Positions 1 to 7,588 of a DNA stretch of 15,573 bases are shown piece after piece (the stretch's first letter is position 1; each line of letters opens with the position of its first letter). Made by a program: the position numbers and the translations under genes. Source of the DNA: UBA7359 sp047618295 (GTDB lineage Bacteria > Pseudomonadota > Gammaproteobacteria > Eutrophobiales > Eutrophobiaceae); the NCBI GenBank assembly GCA_047618295.1, contig JBLHKL010000048.1, forward strand, positions 1 to 15,573, written 5' to 3'. The notes beneath the pieces were generated by a model. The model did no database searches, was not told the DNA's origin, and saw nothing but the letters and a program-made list of their open reading frames with translations.

Positions 1-1455
1 AAGAAAAGTTATGAGGAAGAAGCCAAAATAGTACATGATAAATTTGGCGAGGCTAACGAGCATTGGAATATGGCCGTTGCTATGTGGTCAGAAATGTCTC
101 CAAATAGAGCTCTCTTCGAAGAAGGTGTAGATGATGAAGACGATGCTGCTGATAACACCGGCGGGTTTGTTGACGTAACAGCAGATGATGAAGCAGGAAG
201 TGAAGATGCAGGTCTTGATTTTGATATAGGCGGCGCAGAAGAACCTGCAACTGATGAAGGCATGCTAGATATTACCGGATCTGATGAAGGTGAAGGTATG
301 TTAGATCTCACCGCATCAGACGAAGCTGAAGACATGTTGGATGTGACTGCTGCTGTGGGTCTCGAAGAAGTTGATGATTTTTCAAATAACGAGTCTGAAG
401 ATGTGCTTGATATCTCTAGTGCTGGTGGTGATGATTTATTGGATGTGACTTCGGCTGCAAATCTTGACTTAGATTCTGAAGAAGATTTGTTAGATGTGAC
501 TGCTGCTACAAGTGCTGGTGCGGATAGTTCTGAGTTACTAGGACTTAATATTGAACCTGAATCAGAAAGTCTTGAGTTTGATATTCCAGATGAGAATGAA
601 ACTGTAGAGCTTGATATGGGCACTGCTGATGAATTAACCGTAGAAATTCCAGCAAGCGATGATGATAACGTGCTTGATTTCGATCTTGGCTCTGACGATG
701 AAGATATAGGTCTTGAAATTGAAATAAACGAACCAGAGGATGCCGGTTTAGAAATCGATCTAGGTACGCCTGAATTAGAATCCTCTGAAGCAGAAGATAT
801 AGGTTTGGATATTGGCTTGGAAGTTCCAGAAGAAGATATAGGTTTGGATATTGGCTTGGAAGTTCCAGAAGAAGATATAGGTTTGGATATTGGCTTGGAA
901 GTTCCAGAAGAAGATGCAGGTTTGGATATTGGCTTGGATGTACCAGAAGAAGATGAGCCTATTAGACTTGATGCAGAAGATGAAGGTGAGATTTCACTTG
1001 ATTTTGATATGGGTGAAGATGAAGGTATAGAACTTGATCTTTCAGCTGAATCAGTTGATGAGACACCTGAACTAGAGTTAGATATGGATATAGCACCTGA
1101 AGCTGAAACGATTCAGGTTGATAGCGCGGATATGGATTTTGAACTAACCATGGAAGACACGCCTGAGGTGTCACTCGAAGATGATGTCAGTATTAATCTG
1201 GATGAAACGGTTGAAATTCCAAAGAGTGTTGATCTGTCTGTTGACGATGACGATGAGCATACTGTCTTTGTCCCCAGGGCAGCACAACCAGAACAACAAA
1301 CTGCGGAAGATGAAATCGCTACCAAGTTGGATCTTGCGAAGGCCTATGTGGAATTAGGTGATAAGGATAGCGCTAAGACTATTCTGGATGAAGTTATGGC
1401 CGATGGAAATGATGAGCAGCAGAAACAAGCCGAAGACCTGTTAGGTCAGGTTTAG
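1..1455 (+). CDS. fimV: FimV-like protein, C-terminal part (5' end off window)
   Basis: The reading frame is open from the first base, so this is the 3' part of a longer gene; the Met at 70 is internal. The visible 484 residues divide in three. A short start has normal charge. A very acidic middle (codons 109-1221) has one arginine in 371 residues and is rich in Asp, Glu, Leu and Gly. The C-terminal 45-50 residues (from about 1306) contain the TKLDLAKAYVELGD segment, a TPR-like helix pair characteristic of the FimV C-terminus. FimV is an inner-membrane, peptidoglycan-binding protein that recruits polar partners and supports type IV pili and twitching; its LysM and membrane segment would lie upstream, unseen. 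Position immediately before truA is the usual fimV locus and supports the call. The middle holds several LD(V/I/L)(T/S) motifs and a 13-residue tandem repeat. A different acidic TPR-ended protein remains possible. Confidence 0.8.
   Translation, partial: KKSYEEEAKIVHDKFGEANEHWNMAVAMWSEMSPNRALFEEGVDDEDDAADNTGGFVDVTADDEAGSEDAGLDFDIGGAEEPATDEGMLDITGSDEGEGMLDLTASDEAEDMLDVTAAVGLEEVDDFSNNESEDVLDISSAGGDDLLDVTSAANLDLDSEEDLLDVTAATSAGADSSELLGLNIEPESESLEFDIPDENETVELDMGTADELTVEIPASDDDNVLDFDLGSDDEDIGLEIEINEPEDAGLEIDLGTPELESSEAEDIGLDIGLEVPEEDIGLDIGLEVPEEDIGLDIGLEVPEEDAGLDIGLDVPEEDEPIRLDAEDEGEISLDFDMGEDEGIELDLSAESVDETPELELDMDIAPEAETIQVDSADMDFELTMEDTPEVSLEDDVSINLDETVEIPKSVDLSVDDDDEHTVFVPRAAQPEQQTAEDEIATKLDLAKAYVELGDKDSAKTILDEVMADGNDEQQKQAEDLLGQV
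793..948 (+). repeat. 39-bp in-frame tandem repeat, four units, inside fimV
   Basis: Units lie at 793-831, 832-870, 871-909 and 910-948. The first three are identical at the base level; the fourth differs at a few positions. Each encodes 13 residues, EDIGLDIGLEVPE in rotated register, and the fourth reads EDAGLDIGLDVPE. Related but diverged GLEI/GLDI segments precede the array (about 706-780), so it grew from an older degenerate repeat. Identity of three units including third codon positions points to recent duplication or ongoing homogenisation. The length is a multiple of three, so copy number changes would alter spacer length without breaking the frame. Confidence 0.95.
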
Positions 1456-1470
1456 AGAAACATAAATATA

Positions 1471-1526
1471 ATGCTGAATTATTTAATTAGCAGTGCTCGT
1501 AAATTAATACTTAAGTAATTCAGCAT
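1471..1526. repeat. Long inverted repeat between fimV and truA
   Basis: The arms are 1471-1486 and 1511-1526, 16 bp each. Fifteen positions pair by Watson-Crick rules and one is a G-U wobble (1482 with 1515); ATGCTGAATTA at the left and TAATTCAGCAT at the right are exact complements. The 24-nt loop is AT-rich. It starts 15 nt after the fimV stop. The stem is AU-rich, the loop is long and no clean U-run follows, so it is not a textbook intrinsic terminator, although the downstream bases are T-rich. It could be a 3'-end processing hairpin, a weak terminator or a protein site. No other copy was seen in this window. Confidence 0.75.
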
Positions 1527-1577
1527 AGTTATATTAATTTTATCATTAGCGTTAATTATTAGCGTGGCCAGTCCAGA

Positions 1578-2369
1578 ATGAAGATTGCACTGGGAATTGA
1601 ATATAATGGTTGTAATTTTTATGGCTGGCAAAGACAATCAATCTCACCAACGATTCAAGAATCTATAGAAACAGCTTTATCAACGATCGCAGATGAATGT
1701 ATTAGAGTACATTGCGCGGGCAGAACTGATACCGGTGTTCATGCGATTCAACAGGTTATTCACTTCGAAACATCGTCTGTAAGAGATACTCATGCTTGGG
1801 TACTCGGAACAAATTCAATACTCCCTAAAGATATCTCGGTTACCTGGGCTTTAAATAGTAACGATGACTTTCATGCTAGATTTAGTGCAGAGCAAAGAAC
1901 CTATCAATACTTAATCTTAAATCGACCTGCCCGACCTGCTATATTCAATGGTTTGGTTTCTTGGGAAGGTAGACCTCTTGATTTTGGCAAAATGAAGCAA
2001 GCCTCATCTTGTTTTATCGGACAGCATGATTTTACTTCGTATAGAGCGGTTGCCTGTCAGGCAAATACACCTATCAGGACGATACATAATCTTGAGATTG
2101 ATAGACTGGAAGACTGGATAGTGATTACACTAACTGCAAATGCCTTTCTTCATCATATGGTTAGGAATATAGCGGGCGTATTAATGGCTATCGGCTTAGG
2201 TAAAAAAGAAGTAAATTGGGCGGCTGAGGTGTTAGCAGCGAAAGATAGAACAGTCGGTGGAGTAACTGCACCGCCTGATGGATTATATTTGGTTAATATT
2301 CAGTATCCAGAACGATTTTCAATTCCAGATGCAAAATCGATATTAGATAAATTTGGAATTTGTCGTTAA
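1578..2369 (+). CDS. truA: tRNA pseudouridine(38-40) synthase TruA
   Basis: TruA converts uridines 38, 39 and 40 of the anticodon stem-loop of many tRNAs to pseudouridine. The 263-residue product has the N-terminal IEYNGCNFYGWQRQ segment and the catalytic loop CAGRTDTGVHA, with the nucleophilic aspartate at residue 51 (equivalent to Asp60 of E. coli TruA). A downstream F-HHMVRNIAG segment (around residues 191-201) is also typical of the family. Length matches the usual 260-270. The start is fixed: an in-frame TAG lies at 1560-1562 and no other start codon falls between it and 1578. No Shine-Dalgarno sequence is evident. It follows fimV by 122 bp and precedes trpF by 33 bp, the usual gammaproteobacterial order. 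Confidence 0.97.
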   Translation: MKIALGIEYNGCNFYGWQRQSISPTIQESIETALSTIADECIRVHCAGRTDTGVHAIQQVIHFETSSVRDTHAWVLGTNSILPKDISVTWALNSNDDFHARFSAEQRTYQYLILNRPARPAIFNGLVSWEGRPLDFGKMKQASSCFIGQHDFTSYRAVACQANTPIRTIHNLEIDRLEDWIVITLTANAFLHHMVRNIAGVLMAIGLGKKEVNWAAEVLAAKDRTVGGVTAPPDGLYLVNIQYPERFSIPDAKSILDKFGICR

Positions 2370-2402
2370 TAATTAATTTTACAGTAATTAAGAATTTAAA
2401 GA

Positions 2403-3032
2403 ATGGAACACCTAAAACCTACTCGGGTGAAAATTTGCGGTATCACAAACCTTGAGGATGCAAATGTTGCTGTAGAAGCAGGAGCTGACGCTATTGGTCT
2501 AGTATTTTATGCAGCTAGTCCACGCTGTGTATCAATTAGTTTAGCCAAACAAATTACTGACAATATTTCTCCTTTTGTTAATTGTGTTGGCCTGTTTGTG
2601 GATGCTGATGATGCATATATAAATGAGGTAATAAAAGAGGTTGCGATTGATACCCTCCAGTTTCATGGACAAGAAACGGAACAAGCTTGCGCTTTATTCA
2701 ATAGGCCTTATATTAAAGCAGTAAGAATGAATGAAAGTGTCTGTTTATTTGATGAAGTTGAAAAGTATCCCTCAGCTAAAGCCTTACTTCTTGATGCTTA
2801 TGTAAAAGGAGTCCCTGGTGGTACGGGAAAAGCTTTTGACTGGAGTATCATCCCAAATAATCTGTCGAAACCTATTATCCTTGCTGGCGGATTGGATGAC
2901 AATAATGTGAAAAAAGCGATATCACAAGTTCACCCTTATGCTGTAGATGTAAGCGGTGGCGTTGAGAAGGAAAAAGGGATAAAAGACCCCGTTAAAATTA
3001 AAAAATTTATTAGTGAGACTAGGAATGCCTGA
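2403..3032 (+). CDS. trpF: Phosphoribosylanthranilate isomerase TrpF
   Basis: This cytoplasmic enzyme catalyses the Amadori rearrangement of N-(5-phosphoribosyl)anthranilate to CdRP, the third committed step of tryptophan synthesis. The 209-residue product is a single TIM barrel. VKICGIT (residues 9-15) carries the general base Cys12. LLLDAYVKGVPGGTGKAFDW (from about 128) contains the general acid Asp131 and a phosphate-binding loop, and LAGGLDDNNV and VDVSGGVE supply the C-terminal phosphate site. It is a stand-alone TrpF, not fused to TrpC. The gene overlaps the trpB start at its 3' end, which suggests coupled translation. The trpEGDC genes are not in the window, consistent with the split trp gene arrangement common in gammaproteobacteria related to Pseudomonas. 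Confidence 0.96.
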   Translation: MEHLKPTRVKICGITNLEDANVAVEAGADAIGLVFYAASPRCVSISLAKQITDNISPFVNCVGLFVDADDAYINEVIKEVAIDTLQFHGQETEQACALFNRPYIKAVRMNESVCLFDEVEKYPSAKALLLDAYVKGVPGGTGKAFDWSIIPNNLSKPIILAGGLDDNNVKKAISQVHPYAVDVSGGVEKEKGIKDPVKIKKFISETRNA

Positions 3033-4263
3033 AACGAATAAAAAAAATGATAATTCAGAAATCGAATCGTTTATGAATATGCCTGATAAGCGTGGTCATT
3101 TTGGGACATATGGTGGCCGATTTGTCTCTGAGACCTTAATGGGACCATTAGAAGAACTTGAGCAAGCATACAAAAAATATATAAATGACCCTGATTTTAT
3201 AGCTGAATATGAACATGATTTAAAACATTATGTGGGCCGACCTTCACCGTTATACCATGCGGAACGTTGGAGTGAGCAACTTGGTGGTGCGCAAATATAT
3301 TTGAAGCGTGAAGACTTGAACCATACAGGTGCGCACAAAATAAATAATACGGTTGGCCAAGCACTGTTAGCGAAACTGATGGGAAAACGACGTGTAATTG
3401 CAGAGACTGGTGCTGGTCAGCATGGTGTCGCTACGGCGACCGTTGCTGCTCGCTATGGTATGGAATGTGTCGTTTATATGGGCTCTGAAGATATCCAAAG
3501 ACAAGCTATGAATGTCTTTCGGATGAAGCTTCTTGGGGCAACTGTAGTTTCAGTCGAGGCAGGTTCAAAAACTTTAAAAGATGCTTTAAATGAAGCTATG
3601 CGGGATTGGGTAACTAATGTTGATGATACCTTTTATATTATTGGCACTGTTGCAGGTCCGCACCCATATCCTGCAATGGTGAGGGATTTTAATGCTGTAG
3701 TGGGACGTGAAGCACGACGACAATGCCTTGACCAGACTGGCAGTCTACCCGATGCGTTAGTGGCGTGTGTCGGTGGTGGTTCTAATGCGATTGGATTGTT
3801 TCATTCATTTCTAGATGATAAAGACGTGTCTATTTATGGCGTTGAGGCTGCTGGGGAAGGTATCGAGACAGGACATCATGCTGCTCCCTTAAATGCCGGA
3901 AAACCGGGCGTATTGCACGGTAACCGCACATATCTAATGGAAGATGAATATGGCCAAATAATTGAAACCCACTCAATCTCAGCGGGTTTGGATTATCCGG
4001 GTGTAGGGCCAGAGCATGCCTGGTTAAAAGATACTGGTCGTGTCAAATATGACTCTGTAACAGACATTGAAGCGCTACATGCTTTCCATGATTTGACGCG
4101 TATAGAAGGTATTATCCCCGCATTAGAATCAAGTCATGCATTAGCTTATACAGCAAAAATTGCCCCGAAAATGACTAAAGATGCGATAATTATTGCTAAT
4201 TTATCAGGTCGTGGGGATAAGGATATTCACACAGTTGCCGCACATGAAGGGATTACACTTTAA
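3025..4263 (+). CDS. trpB: Tryptophan synthase beta subunit TrpB
   Basis: TrpB is the PLP-dependent beta subunit of tryptophan synthase; it condenses indole, channelled from TrpA, with serine. From ATG 3025 it has 412 residues. RGHFGTYGGRFVSETLM lies near the N-terminus, HTGAHKINN carries the PLP lysine (Lys105), and CVGGGSNAIG (about 248-257) is the phosphate-binding loop. The ESSHA segment near the C-terminus is also typical. The start is uncertain. GTG 3013 is in frame but adds nothing conserved. ATG 3025 overlaps the trpF stop by 8 bp and has AGGA directly before it. ATG 3073 or 3079 would give a protein closer to the usual family length. A separate small gene follows after 18 bp, before trpA, which is unusual. 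Confidence 0.97.
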   Translation: MPETNKKNDNSEIESFMNMPDKRGHFGTYGGRFVSETLMGPLEELEQAYKKYINDPDFIAEYEHDLKHYVGRPSPLYHAERWSEQLGGAQIYLKREDLNHTGAHKINNTVGQALLAKLMGKRRVIAETGAGQHGVATATVAARYGMECVVYMGSEDIQRQAMNVFRMKLLGATVVSVEAGSKTLKDALNEAMRDWVTNVDDTFYIIGTVAGPHPYPAMVRDFNAVVGREARRQCLDQTGSLPDALVACVGGGSNAIGLFHSFLDDKDVSIYGVEAAGEGIETGHHAAPLNAGKPGVLHGNRTYLMEDEYGQIIETHSISAGLDYPGVGPEHAWLKDTGRVKYDSVTDIEALHAFHDLTRIEGIIPALESSHALAYTAKIAPKMTKDAIIIANLSGRGDKDIHTVAAHEGITL

Positions 4264-4281
4264 AACCGGGAATAATAGATT

Positions 4282-4470
4282 ATGAATAATCGTGAACGTT
4301 TGATGGAGATAATGGCTGATCGAGAACTGGATCGTATGCAAATTTCTGACTTACTTAAAGTTAAACGAGCTGAAGTTGATTATTGGTTGTTATCACATGA
4401 GTCAAGAAACCAAAAAGAAATACCAGATATGGCGATCGAGTTGCTTGAATTGAAACTTGGCTTAGAATAA
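4282..4470 (+). CDS. Small helix-turn-helix-like protein between trpB and trpA
   Basis: A 62-residue protein I do not recognise by name. The centre, ISDLLKVKRAEVDYWL (residues 21-36), fits a helix-turn-helix of the Cro/XRE kind: a helix (ISDLLK), a turn (VKR) and a putative recognition helix (AEVDYWLLS). The C-terminal IPDMAIELLELKLGLE resembles the final helix of compact single-domain XRE-like proteins. There is no signal peptide or membrane segment. The start ATG 4282 has GGGA about 11 nt upstream, a weak ribosome site. It sits 18 bp after trpB and 79 bp before trpA, in the same direction. Codon use looks like its neighbours and the frame is intact. Position suggests a regulator of trpA or of the cluster, but this is inference; a phage- or plasmid-derived remnant retained here is the alternative. 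Confidence 0.72.
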   Translation: MNNRERLMEIMADRELDRMQISDLLKVKRAEVDYWLLSHESRNQKEIPDMAIELLELKLGLE

Positions 4471-4477
4471 TAAATTA

Positions 4478-4505
4478 GCTAGTTGTTGGCTAGTCATTAG
4501 CTATA
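4478..4505. promoter_or_regulatory. Three GCTA direct repeats at 11-bp period before trpA
   Basis: GCTAGT at 4478-4483, GCTAGT at 4489-4494 and GCTATA at 4500-4505 are spaced start-to-start by exactly 11 bp, one helical turn, so they face the same side of the DNA. They lie in the 79-bp spacer between the helix-turn-helix gene and trpA, 45-72 bp upstream of the trpA ATG. AT-rich TATATT/TATTAT sequences that could serve as a -10 lie at 4528-4535, without a good -35. An operator is plausible but unproven. Confidence 0.35.
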
Positions 4506-4549
4506 TCCTTAATTTTCGTTTTCTATTTATATTATCGAATTAACAAATT

Positions 4550-5359
4550 ATGAGCAGAATTGAAGCGTGTTTTAGCGCACTTAAAAACAATAACAAAAAA
4601 GCACTAATTCCTTTTATCACCGCTGGCGATCCATCACTTGAGATGACTGTTGAATTAATGCATGTTTTGACAGAAGCTGGTGCAGATATTATTGAATTAG
4701 GCGTCCCTTTTTCAGACCCTATGGCCGATGGGCCGGTGATTCAACGTGCGAGTGAACGCGCCTTGATAAATGGTACGAACACTGATGATGTATTTAATAT
4801 TGTTAAGGAATTCAGAACCAAGAATGAATCAACTCCCATTATCTTAATGGGTTATTTGAACCCGATTGAAGTAATGGGCTATCAGACCTTTGTTGAAAAG
4901 GCGGCAAAAGTAGGCGTTGACGGCCTGATTATTGTTGATTTGCCACCAGAGGAGTCTGCCGAATTTGGTGAGGTTCTGAAACCATACGCTATAGACCAAA
5001 TATTTCTTATTTCACCTACAACACAAGGTAAACGCTTAGACAAGATTTGTGAAGTCGCAACAGGCTTCCTGTATTATGTCTCTCTGAAGGGAGTAACCGG
5101 TAGCAATCAACTGGATGTCAAAGCTGTTGACGATAAACTAAATGAGATTCGTAGCAAAACTTCATTGCCTTTAGGTGTTGGCTTTGGAATTAAGAATGCG
5201 CAAATAGCAGAAGACGTCGGCAGGGTCAGTGATGCTGTTGTTGTGGGTAGTGCCTTGGTTGAAAGAATTGCAGAACATGCTGGTAACAGTGAAAAAATGA
5301 AATCAGAAATATCATTATTTATGAGTTCCTTACGAACCGCACTAGATAATATTGGATAA
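4550..5359 (+). CDS. trpA: Tryptophan synthase alpha subunit TrpA
   Basis: TrpA cleaves indole-3-glycerol phosphate to indole and glyceraldehyde 3-phosphate and passes indole to TrpB. The 269-residue TIM barrel matches the usual length. IIELGVPFSDPMADGPVIQ carries both catalytic residues, Glu49 and Asp60, at the same numbers as in E. coli. YYVSLKGVTGS (about 176-186), LGVGFGIK (about 211-218) and VVVGSALV (about 233-240) form the flexible and phosphate-binding loops. Start ATG 4550 gives the expected N-terminus but has no visible Shine-Dalgarno sequence. It is separated from trpB by the small helix-turn-helix gene and its 79-bp spacer, whereas trpB and trpA normally abut or overlap. accD follows after only 9 bp. 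Confidence 0.97.
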   Translation: MSRIEACFSALKNNNKKALIPFITAGDPSLEMTVELMHVLTEAGADIIELGVPFSDPMADGPVIQRASERALINGTNTDDVFNIVKEFRTKNESTPIILMGYLNPIEVMGYQTFVEKAAKVGVDGLIIVDLPPEESAEFGEVLKPYAIDQIFLISPTTQGKRLDKICEVATGFLYYVSLKGVTGSNQLDVKAVDDKLNEIRSKTSLPLGVGFGIKNAQIAEDVGRVSDAVVVGSALVERIAEHAGNSEKMKSEISLFMSSLRTALDNIG

Positions 5360-5368
5360 CAAATAAAA

Positions 5369-6232
5369 ATGAGTTGGTTTAAAAAAATATTACCGTCACG
5401 AAATAAAACAAACGGGACAACACGTCGCACAGTCCCAGAGGGTGTTTGGACAAAGTGCCAGGAATGTAACGCCGTATTGTATCGTGCAGAACTAGACAGG
5501 AATAATGAAGTTTGTCCGAAATGCGATCATCATATGCGTATAAGTGCGCGAGTACGTCTAGAAACATTTTTGGATAGTGATAATAGAGTGGAGATTGGTG
5601 CTGATGTCACACCAGTTGATATCCTGAAATTTCGTGATAATAAAAAATACAAAGATAGGATCAACCAAGCTCAAAAGAAAACAGGAGAGGATGATGCACT
5701 GGTAGTCATGACGGGAAAATTAAAAGGTTTGCCTGTCGTTGCCTGTGCCTTTGAATTTAATTTTATGGGTGGTTCTATGGGTTCAGTTGTTGGTGAGCGG
5801 TTTGTGCTTGCCGTTGAAAGTGCAATTGAAATGAATGCATCATTAATCTGCTTTTCAACAAGTGGTGGTGCCAGAATGCAGGAAGCTTTGTTCTCTTTGA
5901 TGCAAATGGCTAAGACAGCTGCTGCTATAGCCATCTTACGTAATAAAGGATTACCTTATATTTCAGTGCTGACTGATCCAACAATGGGTGGTGTATCAGC
6001 AAGTTTGGCTACGCTTGGAGATATTAATATTGCTGAACCTAATGCTTTGATTGGTTTTGCTGGACCAAGAGTTATTGAACAAACCGTTAGAGAAACTCTG
6101 CCTGCCGGTTTTCAGCGTAGTGAATTTTTACTTGAAAATGGTGATATTGATATGATTGTCGACCGTAGAGAATTACGCGATAGAATCAGCAAGTTGTTAT
6201 CAATGTTAACCCATCAATCATTAACTGCATGA
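5369..6232 (+). CDS. accD: Acetyl-CoA carboxylase carboxyltransferase beta subunit AccD
   Basis: AccD pairs with AccA to form the carboxyltransferase that makes malonyl-CoA, the first committed step of fatty acid synthesis. The 287-residue product has the N-terminal zinc ribbon with cysteines at 30, 33, 49 and 52 (C-x2-C-x15-C-x2-C). The crotonase-like core follows, with GGSMGSVVGERF (about 134-145), SGGARMQE (165-172) and LTDPTMGGVSAS (about 201-212). These match the family closely; the protein is slightly shorter at the C-terminus than the E. coli protein (304). The gene lies 9 bp after trpA and 24 bp before folC, the conserved gammaproteobacterial trpA-accD-folC order. Confidence 0.97.
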   Translation: MSWFKKILPSRNKTNGTTRRTVPEGVWTKCQECNAVLYRAELDRNNEVCPKCDHHMRISARVRLETFLDSDNRVEIGADVTPVDILKFRDNKKYKDRINQAQKKTGEDDALVVMTGKLKGLPVVACAFEFNFMGGSMGSVVGERFVLAVESAIEMNASLICFSTSGGARMQEALFSLMQMAKTAAAIAILRNKGLPYISVLTDPTMGGVSASLATLGDINIAEPNALIGFAGPRVIEQTVRETLPAGFQRSEFLLENGDIDMIVDRRELRDRISKLLSMLTHQSLTA

Positions 6233-6256
6233 TATAAATCGTTTCTGACGCCACTT

Positions 6257-7582
6257 ATGACTAGTAAAATTAAATCAATTTCTAAGTCAGGAACACGCCC
6301 CGATCAATTAAGATTTAACAGTCTTGAAAAATGGTTAGAGTGGCAAGAAAGCCTGCATTTCACAGCGATTGAATTAGGTTTAGAGCGATGTCGTCGTGTT
6401 GCAAATAATATGGGTTTGCTCAAGCCAGCATATAACGTCATTAGTGTTGCAGGGACCAATGGCAAAGGATCTAGTATCACCATGCTGGATAAAATCCTAC
6501 GTAATGCAGATTACAAAGTAGGTCGGTATACATCACCACATTTACTCCGTTATAACGAACGAATTTGTATCAATAGTGTTGAAGTATCAGATTCTGAACT
6601 GTGTGAATCATTTGACAGAATTGATCGAGCGCGCGGTGAAATTTCATTAACGTATTTTGAATTTGGAACACTTACTGCGTTGGATCTCTTTCGCCAGCAT
6701 AACGTCGAACTGGCCATTCTTGAAGTAGGTTTAGGTGGCCGGCTTGATGCGGTAAATGTACTCGATGCAGATGTCGCATTAATTACCAGTATCGATATTG
6801 ATCATCAGCAATGGCTTGGCGATAATCGTGAGAGCATAGCTAGAGAAAAGGCAGGTATTTTTAGAAACAAGGCCCCTGCTATATGTTCTGATGCTAGTCC
6901 ACCACAAAGTTTACTTGATTGTGCCGATGCTTTGGGTACCCCATTAAGTGTACTAGGCCGAGATTATAAATTGGCTATGGGACATGGTGATTGGTCATGG
7001 GAGACAGATAATATTTCTTTGGAAAAATTACCCAGACCCATGCAGTTTTGTGATTTTCAATTACAAAATGCAGCAGGTGCATTAATGGTATTGGAAAAAA
7101 TAAAAAATGATTACCCTGTTAGTGTCGAAAATATTAAGGACGGACTTAGTAGTTTTCGTCTTAATGGGCGCATGCAATTTATCCCTGGCAGGATCCCAAA
7201 AATATTAGATGTGGCTCACAACAGTGAATCAGTCAGGGTGCTAGTAAAAAATATAAGCAAGATTCCATGTTTAGGGCAAACTCATTTGATCGTGGGCATG
7301 TTGAAAGATAAAGATCATCCAGAAGTGTTTAAGGTATTAAATAATATAGCTGATAGCTGGAATATCATTACGTTAACGGAAGAGCGTGGTAGTGATGCTA
7401 AAACATTAATTTCAGAACTTAAGTCACTAGGTATAAATGAAAATGTAGTTGAATATACAAATGTTGGCGATGCTTTAGAACAGCTTGATGAGTTATCCAT
7501 GGCTGGTGATAGAATTGTTGTTACTGGATCATTTCTAACGGTAGGCGCCGCACTCAGGCATTTAAACCTGGAGTTGACCTAG
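6257..7582 (+). CDS. folC: Bifunctional folylpolyglutamate / dihydrofolate synthase FolC
   Basis: FolC joins glutamate to dihydropteroate and then extends the glutamate tail of folates, using ATP. The 441-residue product belongs to the Mur ligase superfamily. VAGTNGKGSS gives the P-loop (Gly66-Ser72). YTSPHLLRYNERI follows, then LEVGLGGRLDAVN and SIDIDHQQWLG for metal and nucleotide binding, and REKAGIFR contains the lysine that is carbamylated in this family. DVAHN (Asp318 onward) starts the C-terminal domain. Start ATG 6257 leaves about 20 poorly conserved residues before the core; no Shine-Dalgarno sequence is seen. The gene ends 6 bp before the SPOR-domain gene. Confidence 0.96.
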   Translation: MTSKIKSISKSGTRPDQLRFNSLEKWLEWQESLHFTAIELGLERCRRVANNMGLLKPAYNVISVAGTNGKGSSITMLDKILRNADYKVGRYTSPHLLRYNERICINSVEVSDSELCESFDRIDRARGEISLTYFEFGTLTALDLFRQHNVELAILEVGLGGRLDAVNVLDADVALITSIDIDHQQWLGDNRESIAREKAGIFRNKAPAICSDASPPQSLLDCADALGTPLSVLGRDYKLAMGHGDWSWETDNISLEKLPRPMQFCDFQLQNAAGALMVLEKIKNDYPVSVENIKDGLSSFRLNGRMQFIPGRIPKILDVAHNSESVRVLVKNISKIPCLGQTHLIVGMLKDKDHPEVFKVLNNIADSWNIITLTEERGSDAKTLISELKSLGINENVVEYTNVGDALEQLDELSMAGDRIVVTGSFLTVGAALRHLNLELT

Positions 7583-7588
7583 ATTAAA

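Noticed and set aside
9..623. Long - strand reading frame opposite the fimV gene
   Set aside because: It is Ser/Ala-rich because it is the complement of Asp/Glu/Leu codons in a low-complexity acidic region. It has no family features, and fimV on the other strand is well supported.
793..948. Regular repeats as a CRISPR-like array
   Set aside because: The units are contiguous with no variable spacers, in frame within fimV, and encode a repeated peptide.
1467..1472. TATAAT as a promoter for truA
   Set aside because: No acceptable -35 sequence lies 16-18 bp upstream, and the region is so AT-rich that a single hexamer carries little weight.
1471..1526. Miniature inverted-repeat transposable element
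   Set aside because: No target-site duplication flanks the arms and no second copy is present in the window, so mobility cannot be claimed.
3013..3024. GTG at 3013 as the trpB start
   Set aside because: It would add residues with no family conservation to an N-terminus that is already long; ATG 3025 or a later ATG fits better.
4478..4505. CTAG elements as a TrpR operator
   Set aside because: TrpR operators carry CTAG half-sites eight bp apart in a dyad (as in ACTAGTTAACTAGT). Here the elements are direct repeats 11 bp apart and the dyad is missing.
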